A stretch of DNA of 64,000 nucleotides from Massilia sp. NR 4-1 (GTDB lineage Bacteria; Pseudomonadota; Gammaproteobacteria; Burkholderiales; Burkholderiaceae_D). The DNA lies in assembly GCF_001191005.1 (NCBI RefSeq), contig NZ_CP012201.1, positions 2,976,001-3,040,000 of the forward strand, in the 5' to 3' direction. The notes under the pieces were generated by a model, which worked only from the letters and a program-made list of their open reading frames with translations, ran no database searches and had not been told where the DNA came from. Positions 58,294 through 64,000 of the stretch are shown one piece after another. The position numbers were made by a program, and so were the translations under genes. Positions within the stretch are counted from its first letter, which is position 1. Every line of letters starts with the position of its first letter.

Positions 58294-59484
58294 TCAGGAA
58301 GCGGTGTGGTGAAACACCTGCCGCAAGTAGGCGAGGAAGGTCTCGTCCTTGCACAGGGTCTTGCCCGGCGAGTCCGACAGCTTGGCCACCGACTGCCCAT
58401 TGCAGCGGATGAGCTTCATGACGATATTCAGCGGCGTCAGTCCCACATCATTGGTCAGATGGGTGCCGATGCCGAAGCCCGTCATGATGCGGTTGGCAAA
58501 ATGCCGGTATAGGCTGAAGGCAGTGTCGAAATCCAGGCCGTCGGAGAACACCAGGCGCTTGGTGTTCGAATCGATGCGCAGCGCGGCGTAGTGGGCGATG
58601 GCCTTCTCGCCCCACAGCACGGGGTCGCCCGAATCGTGGCGCAGGCCGTCGAACAGCTTGGCGAAATAGAGGTCGAAGTCGTCGAGGAAGGCGTCCATGC
58701 CCACCACGTCGGTCAGGGCGATGCCGAGGTCGCCGCGGTATTCCTGCACCCAATCCTCCAGCGCCGCTTTCTGGAAGTCGCGCAGGCGCACGCCGAAAGC
58801 CTGGAAGGACTGGATGTATTCGTGCGCCATGGTCCCGATCGGGAACAGGCCGAATTTCTTGGCCAGATAGACATTCGACGTCCCCTTGAAGAAGCGCGGC
58901 GCTTCGGCCGCCAGCGTCTGCACCACTTCATCGTGCCAGGCGGCCGAGAAGCGGCGGCGCAGGCCGAAGTCGGAGAACTCAAACGGGTGGCGCAGTCCCG
59001 GCAGATTGCCGAATTCCTTCAGTGCGCGCAGCTTGTCGTGCAGGCGCGCGCGGCCCTCCTCCAGCGCCGACTCTGCGTCGAAACGGCGGAAGTACAGCTC
59101 ATTGACGATGTAGAGCACAAAGATTTCGAAGCCCATCACGTGCACCTGCGGGCCGGCGGCGTGGATCACCAGGCGCTCGCCGTCGGTTTCGACCGTGATG
59201 AACTTGCGCTGGAAGCGGAACACCGTGAGGAAGTCGACGAAGTCGCTCTTCATATAGCGCAAGGAGCGCAGATAGGCCAGCTCGTCCTCGCTGAAGGACA
59301 TCGCGCACAGATGGTCGAGCTGCTCCTCGACCTCCTCCTTCAGCTGGGCCAGCGGGAAGACCGGCTTATTGCGGCAGACGAATTCGTATTCGGTATGCGA
59401 ATTCGGCTGGCTATGCAGCAGCGCCTGCCACATGGTGAATTTATACAGGTCGGTTTCCAGCAGGCTGCGGACGACGGGGATCAT
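58294..59484 (-). CDS. pncB: nicotinate phosphoribosyltransferase
   Basis: A 396-residue enzyme of NAD salvage that joins nicotinate to PRPP. Diagnostic segments: LLETDLYKFTMWQALL, EYEFVCRN, GLRHDSGDPVLWGEKAIAHY (phosphate-binding region) and FSDGLDFDTAFSLY, then GIGTHLTNDVG (the glycine-rich loop). It lies next to a nicotinamidase-like gene on the same strand, which would supply nicotinate. Confidence 0.95.
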   Translation of the reverse strand: MIPVVRSLLETDLYKFTMWQALLHSQPNSHTEYEFVCRNKPVFPLAQLKEEVEEQLDHLCAMSFSEDELAYLRSLRYMKSDFVDFLTVFRFQRKFITVETDGERLVIHAAGPQVHVMGFEIFVLYIVNELYFRRFDAESALEEGRARLHDKLRALKEFGNLPGLRHPFEFSDFGLRRRFSAAWHDEVVQTLAAEAPRFFKGTSNVYLAKKFGLFPIGTMAHEYIQSFQAFGVRLRDFQKAALEDWVQEYRGDLGIALTDVVGMDAFLDDFDLYFAKLFDGLRHDSGDPVLWGEKAIAHYAALRIDSNTKRLVFSDGLDFDTAFSLYRHFANRIMTGFGIGTHLTNDVGLTPLNIVMKLIRCNGQSVAKLSDSPGKTLCKDETFLAYLRQVFHHTAS

Positions 59485-59535
59485 GCGGCGGTTCTCCAGT
59501 AAGGGGATGGCATAGAGGCCATTTGAAGTGGTCTC

Positions 59536-60396
59536 TTAGCGGCCGGCGTTGGCCAGCAGCTCCTGCAGCACATCACCCGATTGCGCCAGCTGCGCTCCGC
59601 GCTCCTGCATCGCCTGCAGGAAGCCGTGCTGCTGCTGTTCGAAGCCGGCCACGGGACTCATGCAGTCGGTGATCAGCACCAGGCGCGCGGGGTCGATATT
59701 GTCGGCGATATGCTCGGTGGTGGCCTTGACGCAGTGGCTGCTCGCCTCGCCCGCGATATACACGCGGTCGGCCTGGGCCAGGCTGGCGATCAGGCTGCGG
59801 TTCAGCTGCGTATCGGGATCGGCATCGTCCGGCACCTCGGCCATCACGGCGGAATAGTGCTCGGTCCACGGGTTGGAACCCTTGGCGATCTTGGTCACCA
59901 CGCCCAGCGCCGCGTCTTCCCAGCGGTTATAGGCGGCGCGCACATCTTCGTGCACATTGTGGCCCCAGGAACCGATCTCGCAATGCACGGGCCAGACCAT
60001 CAGGCGGTAGCGGCCATGCGCTTCCAGCTGCTCCAGGTAGGACAGCACGCGCGGCAAGGCTGCCCGGTCGCGCGGCAGGAAGCGCGCGGCGCGCACGTCG
60101 GCGGCGGATATTTCAGTGAAGGGCGCCACAGCCGCGCCATCGGCCGCGTACCAGAAGGTCGGATGGGCGATATCGTAGCGGTGGTGGGAATCGAGGGTGA
60201 CACTGATCTCGCTCAGGCCATGGCGGCCACGGTTGATCAGGCCCGCCAGGCGCAGCATGTCCTGATGGGCGCCGCGCACCGGCAAAGCCGGCGCGTGCGG
60301 GGTGCGCGTGGCCGGGTTTTCGGGACGATAACTGTCCGGCAGGTCGCAGAAATCGTTCTGCGGATCGATGACGAGAAGGTGCAGCTGGCGTTTCAT
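59536..60396 (-). CDS. pncA-like: isochorismatase-fold hydrolase, probable nicotinamidase
   Basis: A 286-residue cysteine hydrolase. Catalytic elements: Asp11 (LVIDPQNDF), the lysine in VVTKIAKGSNP, and the cysteine in AGEASSHCVKATTEHI. The metal site of PncA is suggested by TLDSHHRYDIAHPTFW. It is longer than usual nicotinamidases (about 210 residues), with an insertion after residue 40. Adjacency to pncB, in the same direction, supports the hydrolysis of nicotinamide to nicotinate. A related cysteine hydrolase activity is possible. Confidence 0.75.
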   Translation of the reverse strand: MKRQLHLLVIDPQNDFCDLPDSYRPENPATRTPHAPALPVRGAHQDMLRLAGLINRGRHGLSEISVTLDSHHRYDIAHPTFWYAADGAAVAPFTEISAADVRAARFLPRDRAALPRVLSYLEQLEAHGRYRLMVWPVHCEIGSWGHNVHEDVRAAYNRWEDAALGVVTKIAKGSNPWTEHYSAVMAEVPDDADPDTQLNRSLIASLAQADRVYIAGEASSHCVKATTEHIADNIDPARLVLITDCMSPVAGFEQQQHGFLQAMQERGAQLAQSGDVLQELLANAGR

Positions 60397-60462
60397 TGCG
60401 GGACTCCGTGGCGCGCTTGGTATCCAGCATGATACCGGCTGCCACGGAATCTATCAAAAAAC

Positions 60463-60478
60463 GGCCGCCGCCGCGGCC
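60463..60478 (-). terminator. azoR intrinsic terminator
   Basis: GGCCGC / GCGGCC with a four-base loop is followed on the minus strand by GTTTTTT. It lies just after the azoR stop. Confidence 0.75.
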
Positions 60479-60485
60479 TTAAGTC

Positions 60486-61100
60486 TCAGGCGGCCAGCAG
60501 CTGCTCGATGGTCTGGCGGCCTTTGGCCACGGTGTCGGCCACCGCCTGCTCGCCGCCGGCCACGCCTTCGGCCTGGATAAAGCGGATATCGCTCATGCCG
60601 AGGAAGCCCAGCGCCGCGCGCAGATAGGTACTGAGGAAGTCGAAGCCGCTGCCAGGCCCCTCGCTGTACACGCCGCCGCTGGCGGTGAACACATACACCT
60701 TCTTGCCCTGCACCAGGCCCACCGGACCGTTCTCGGTGTATTTGAAAGTGAGGCCGGCGCGCGCGATATGGTCGATCCAGGCTTTCAGCGTGGAGGAAAT
60801 CGAGAAGTTGTACATCGGCGCGCCGATCACGATCACATCGGCGGCGAACAGCTCGGCCACCAGCGCATCGGAGGTTTTGACCACGGCCGCCTGCTCCGCG
60901 TTGCGCTGCTCCGGCGCGGTGAAGAAGGCGCCCATCATTTCCTCGCTCAGATGGGGCACGGGCTGCGCCGCCAGGTCGCGCTCGACGATGCTGTCGCCCG
61001 GATTGGCGGCGCGCCATTTGGCGATGAACTCGGCCGACAACTGGCGCGACAGGGAACCGGAACTACGCACGCTGCTATTGATATACAGTACATTTGCCAC
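60486..61100 (-). CDS. azoR: FMN-dependent NADH:quinone reductase / azoreductase
   Basis: A 204-residue flavodoxin-like enzyme that reduces quinones and azo dyes in two-electron steps. The N-terminus MANVLYINSSVRSSGSLSRQL binds FMN phosphate, and APMYNFSISSTLKAWIDHIARAGLTFKYTENGPVGL is diagnostic. It is divergent from a LysR gene with a dyad between, so it is likely under its control, as for many azoR genes induced by quinones. Confidence 0.92.
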   Translation of the reverse strand: MANVLYINSSVRSSGSLSRQLSAEFIAKWRAANPGDSIVERDLAAQPVPHLSEEMMGAFFTAPEQRNAEQAAVVKTSDALVAELFAADVIVIGAPMYNFSISSTLKAWIDHIARAGLTFKYTENGPVGLVQGKKVYVFTASGGVYSEGPGSGFDFLSTYLRAALGFLGMSDIRFIQAEGVAGGEQAVADTVAKGRQTIEQLLAA

Positions 61101-61150
61101 GATGAACTCCTGACGGGGTGGGGATTGCGTTCATCTTAGTTCGCGTTTAG

Positions 61151-61200
61151 TATCGAGAAAACCAGTTTTATCTGAATCAAATTAATCGATTTTCTTGATA
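61151..61200. promoter_or_regulatory. dyad in the azoR-lysR gap, possible LysR binding site
   Basis: TATCGAGAAAA (61151-61161) and TTTTCTTGATA (61190-61200) form an inverted repeat with one mismatch, ending two bases before the LysR start codon. It could serve both genes and autoregulation. Confidence 0.5.
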
Positions 61201-61201
61201 T

Positions 61202-62119
61202 ATGCGCGATCCCGGCCTGCCTTCCCTCGAACAATTACGCGTGTTTACCGCCGTGATCGACCATGGCGGCTTCGCCCATGCGGCGCGCGCCCTGCACCGC
61301 ACGCAATCGGTAATCAGCTACACGGTCGCCAATCTGGAAGACCAGCTGAATATCGCCCTGTTCGACCGCAGCAAGCGCAAACCCACGCTGACCGAGGCCG
61401 GCAAAGCCCTGCTGTCGGACGCGCGCGCGGTGCTGATGCGGGTGGACTCGATGCGCGCCCGCGCCAAGGCCCTCGGCTCCGGCATGGAAGCCGAAGTCTC
61501 GCTGGTGGTCGATGTGATGTTTCCCACCTGCCATCTGGTGCGGATTCTCGACGCCTTCCAGGAGCACTTCCCCACGGTCGCCATGCGCCTGCACACCGAA
61601 GCGCTGGGCGCGGTCACGCAGATGGTGCTGGAGCGGCGCGCCAACGTGGGCCTGAGCGGCTACACCGTGAGTACGCCCGATGCGCTGGAACGCGAGGCGG
61701 CCGGCCACGCCACGCTGCTGCCGGTCTGCTCGCCCCTGCATCCGCTGGCGCGCCTGGAGGGCGGCATCCCCAACGCCATCGCGCGCGAGCATCTGCAACT
61801 GGTGCTGACCGACCGCAGCAAGCTGACCGAAGGCCAGGATTTCGGCGTGCTCGGTTTGCGCGACTGGCGCCTGGGCGACCTGGGCGCCAAGCACGCGCTG
61901 CTGCGCGGCGGCATCGGCTGGGGCAGCATGCCGGAATCGGTGGTGCGCGACGACCTGGAAAACGGCCGCCTGGTCGAGCTGAAAATCCAGGACGGCGGCA
62001 CCTTCCACTATCCGCTCTTCGTGATCCGCCGCAAGGACGAGGAGCCGGGACCAGCCACGCGCTGGCTGATCCAGCAATTCATTGAACTCGACCATACCCT
62101 GCCGCACCCGACTTTCTAG
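61202..62119 (+). CDS. LysR-family regulator, divergent to azoR
   Basis: A 305-residue regulator. The HTH is PSLEQLRVFTAVIDHGGFAHAARALHRTQSVISYTVANLEDQLNIALFDRSKRKPTLTEAG (residues 5-65), and the effector domain runs from about 90. SYTVANLE in the recognition helix replaces the usual 'SAVSRQIRxLE' wording. It probably controls azoR. The effector may be an aromatic or quinone, by inference from the target. Confidence 0.9.
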   Translation: MRDPGLPSLEQLRVFTAVIDHGGFAHAARALHRTQSVISYTVANLEDQLNIALFDRSKRKPTLTEAGKALLSDARAVLMRVDSMRARAKALGSGMEAEVSLVVDVMFPTCHLVRILDAFQEHFPTVAMRLHTEALGAVTQMVLERRANVGLSGYTVSTPDALEREAAGHATLLPVCSPLHPLARLEGGIPNAIAREHLQLVLTDRSKLTEGQDFGVLGLRDWRLGDLGAKHALLRGGIGWGSMPESVVRDDLENGRLVELKIQDGGTFHYPLFVIRRKDEEPGPATRWLIQQFIELDHTLPHPTF

Positions 62120-62259
62120 CGCCCTCTCCTACAGGGTCGCAGCGCGTGCGCCTACACACACCCGTCCGTTCCCGTCCTAGCATGGTTGTGGCGGATGCGT
62201 CAGCACCGCCGCCACCGTTCATTCAATAGGACAATCAAGGTCAATAGGAGATGCAGATC

Positions 62260-62553
62260 ATGACTAAGCCAAACCAAGCCGGCAGGCAGGATCAGCAACA
62301 GGATCAGTTCCAGTCCGTCAACCAGCAGGGGCAGCAGAAAACCGGCACGCGCAGCGACAGCCAGCAGTCCGACAAAGCGCGCAAGGAACAAAGCGACGAT
62401 TGGCGCAACCAGCAATCGGGCGATTCATACGCCAACCAGCAATCCCAGCGCCAGCCTGGCAGCCGTCAAGGCGAGAAACCCGAAGACGAAAACGATGAAT
62501 CCATCGCCCCGCACCGCGGCGGCAACCTCGGTCCGGACGATAAACGGCGCTAG
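62260..62553 (+). CDS. small Gln-rich hydrophilic protein
   Basis: About 97 residues with almost no hydrophobic content: long runs of Gln, Ser, Asp and Lys (NQAGRQDQQQDQFQSVNQQGQ, RSDSQQSDKARKEQSDDW). The protein is expected to be disordered. AGGAG lies nine bases before ATG 62260; ATG at 62251 is possible. It may be a stress or desiccation-type hydrophilin, which is inference. I do not recognise a family. Confidence 0.6.
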   Translation: MTKPNQAGRQDQQQDQFQSVNQQGQQKTGTRSDSQQSDKARKEQSDDWRNQQSGDSYANQQSQRQPGSRQGEKPEDENDESIAPHRGGNLGPDDKRR

Positions 62554-62591
62554 GGCCATTCCAAGCCCGCCGGCCTGGCCGCGCCGCGCCC

Positions 62592-62906
62592 TCAACCGGC
62601 GAGGCCGGCCACGCGCAGGCGGGCTTTCAGGCGGCGCACTTCCTCGCTCAGGTCCACCACCAGCGCCGCCACATCCTGATTGGCATCGAACACCTGCTCC
62701 ACCTCCAGCAGCCGGCGCGCGCGCACCAGGTCGACGCTGGTAAAGCGCCAGCGCTCCCGCGCCTGGCCGGCGTCCGCCAGCAGCACGCCGGCCTGCACAT
62801 GCTGCAGCACCCAGTCCGGCTCCACGGCGCATACCCGCGCCAGTTCTTCCAGCGTCAGCGCCGCCTCTTCCAGCAAGACGCCGTTCATGGCTGCATCGCT
62901 TGCCAT
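62592..62906 (-). CDS. cbpM: chaperone modulator CbpM
   Basis: A 104-residue protein that binds the J domain of CbpA and limits its activity. It shows LTLEELARVCAVEPDWVLQHVQAGVL, then FTSVDLVRARRLLEVEQVFDANQDVAALVVDLSEEVRRLKARL, the MerR-like helix and coiled coil of the family. It starts three bases after the cbpA stop, the standard arrangement. Confidence 0.85.
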   Translation of the reverse strand: MASDAAMNGVLLEEAALTLEELARVCAVEPDWVLQHVQAGVLLADAGQARERWRFTSVDLVRARRLLEVEQVFDANQDVAALVVDLSEEVRRLKARLRVAGLAG

Positions 62907-62909
62907 GGC

Positions 62910-63845
62910 CTAGCCTCCCAGCGCGGCGCGCGGATTGAAAGCCAGTTCGCGCGCCATTTGTTGGTACAGGGCGCGCGCGCGTTCCGTATCGGCCGGCGGC
63001 AGCGCCACTTCCAGCAGCAGGTAAAGATCGCCCGCCGCATTGTTCTGGCCCGAGGCGGGAATGCCGCGGCCTTTCAGGCGCAGCTTGCGCCCGCTCTTCG
63101 ACTGCGGCGGCACCGTCACCTTGACCTTGCCGGAGGGCGTCGGCACGTCGATCTCGCCGCCCAGCGCCGCCTCCCAGGGCGCCACCGGCACGGTCTCGTA
63201 CACATCGCGCCCCTCGATGCGGTAGTGCGGGTCGCTTTCAAACTGGATTTCCAGGAACAAGTCGCCGGCCTCGGCGCCGCCGGTGCCGGGCTGGCCCTGG
63301 CCGCTCAGGCGCAACTGCTGGCCGGCGGTGACGCCGACGGGAATGCGCACATCGAGCGTCCGCTCGCGCGTGACCACGCGGGCGCGCTCGTCGAGTTCGG
63401 GGATGCGCAGATTGATGGTGCGGGTAGCGCCCAGATAGGCGTCGCGCAGGCTGATGCTGATGCTGGCCTGGCTGTCTTCGCCGCGCATGCGCATGCTGCG
63501 CCGGCGCGCGCCCACGTGGGCGAACAGGTCGGAGAAGAAGTCGCGGTCGTTGTCCGCATTGGCCTCGAAATCGGCGCCCCAGTCGGGCGGCGGGCGGAAG
63601 CCGGCGCCGGCCTGGAAGCCGCCGCGCTGGCGCGCCGTACCCAGCTCATCGTAGGCGGCGCGCTTCTCCGCGTCCGACAGCACGGCGTAGGCTTCGTTCA
63701 GCTCCTTGGTTTTCGCATCCGCATTCGGCTCCTTGCTGACGTCCGGATGGTATTTGCGCACCAGCTTGCGGTAAGCCTGCTTGATTTCGTCATCGCTGGC
63801 CGTCTTGGCGACGCCCAGCGCAGCGTAGTAATCCTTGTATTCCAC
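62910..63845 (-). CDS. cbpA: DnaJ-class co-chaperone CbpA
   Basis: A 311-residue J-domain protein. The N-terminus YKDYYAALGVAKTASDDEIKQAYRKLVRKYHPDVSKEP contains the HPD motif (33-35). A Gly/Phe/Arg linker follows (about 70-110), without zinc fingers, then two beta-sandwich client domains (for example LDVRIPVGVTAGQQLRLSGQG). The start is GTG at 63845, with GGAGAG nine bases upstream. It helps DnaK and can bind curved DNA. It is coupled to cbpM. Confidence 0.92.
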   Translation of the reverse strand: MEYKDYYAALGVAKTASDDEIKQAYRKLVRKYHPDVSKEPNADAKTKELNEAYAVLSDAEKRAAYDELGTARQRGGFQAGAGFRPPPDWGADFEANADNDRDFFSDLFAHVGARRRSMRMRGEDSQASISISLRDAYLGATRTINLRIPELDERARVVTRERTLDVRIPVGVTAGQQLRLSGQGQPGTGGAEAGDLFLEIQFESDPHYRIEGRDVYETVPVAPWEAALGGEIDVPTPSGKVKVTVPPQSKSGRKLRLKGRGIPASGQNNAAGDLYLLLEVALPPADTERARALYQQMARELAFNPRAALGG

Positions 63846-63902
63846 GGAAGTGCTCTCCAGGTCGAATCCTGCAGAGCACAGAATACCGCAAAGCGCAGCG
63901 GC

Positions 63903-64000
63903 TTAGCGCACTCGCCGGATCGAAGAGAAGCGGTCGTTCATGCCGCCCACATTCGGATAGCGGCCCGGCCCGTAGACCACGCATTCGCCACGGTAGTCGG
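63903..64000 (-). CDS. C-terminal end of a beta/gamma-crystallin-like protein (5' end outside window)
   Basis: The minus-strand frame reads CVVYGPGRYPNVGGMNDRFSSIRRVR and stops at 63903. 'YPNVGGMNDRFSSIRRV' matches the last Greek-key strand of beta/gamma-crystallin or peptidase-inhibitor I36-type domains. The start lies beyond the window, so nothing more can be said. It would be read into the cbpA direction after a 57-base gap. Confidence 0.6.
   Translation of the reverse strand, partial: DYRGECVVYGPGRYPNVGGMNDRFSSIRRVR

Overview
The window looks like a chromosomal segment of a GC-rich betaproteobacterium of the Oxalobacteraceae (Massilia/Duganella/Janthinobacterium type). The evidence is the Burkholderiales-style order gyrA, serC, pheA, hisC, tyrA, aroA, cmk, rpsA, ihfB, lapA, lapB, hldE on one strand, the ompA-ubiG-gph block beside it, PEP-CTERM proteins, and a tmRNA tag reading ANDNSYALAA. 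The genus is an inference; no rRNA or tRNA gene is visible.

Layout. 1-4.5 kb: end of a LysR regulator, a SnoaL-like protein, DsbA with a small membrane protein, and a BtuB-type TonB receptor under a clear cobalamin riboswitch. 4.6-10.7 kb: M1-type metallopeptidase with a membrane partner, DODA-type dioxygenase, YlqF GTPase, HDAC-like deacetylase. 10.7-16 kb: a tightly overlapped MoxR / DUF58 / transglutaminase / MltB operon. 16-20.8 kb: small HTH protein, CysM, GNAT acetyltransferase, a cNMP-domain flavoprotein, and a ComEA-like protein. 20.9-35.3 kb: a long minus-strand run for heptose and LPS control (hldE, lapB, lapA), ihfB, rpsA, cmk, aromatic amino acid synthesis, serC and gyrA. 35.7-39.5 kb: ompA, ubiG, gph, a GIY-YIG-like protein of unknown role, and ssrA (tmRNA).

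39.5-46.3 kb is an AT-rich foreign island just downstream of ssrA. It carries a cytosine-C5 DNA methyltransferase. Convergent to it is a two-gene operon: a 790-aa protein with two GHKL ATPase domains (an Hsp90/MORC-like N-terminus and a histidine-kinase-like C-terminus), translationally coupled to a receiver-domain protein. No restriction nuclease is visible. This is the best candidate in the window for an undescribed defence or epigenetic system. The right edge is a scar: a headless serine resolvase, a frameshifted IS5-family element, a beheaded ORF and a cluster of IS-end-like repeats.

46.4-64 kb returns to host composition. It holds a Tdi1/DUF1851-like immunity protein, a DUF2946 protein with a TonB receptor, a PEP-CTERM protein with a textbook sigma-54 promoter, a tetR-tetA pair with tet-like operators, an hxlR-MFS pair, a Fur-boxed siderophore receptor, an ABM monooxygenase, a very small PEP-CTERM protein, NAD salvage genes (pncB plus a nicotinamidase-like hydrolase), azoR with a divergent LysR regulator, cbpA-cbpM, and the end of a crystallin-like gene.

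Other signals worth attention: a hairpin family directly after two stop codons, with different outer stems but the same internal loop (20153-20204 and 57095-57170), and natural alanine at GyrA position 83.
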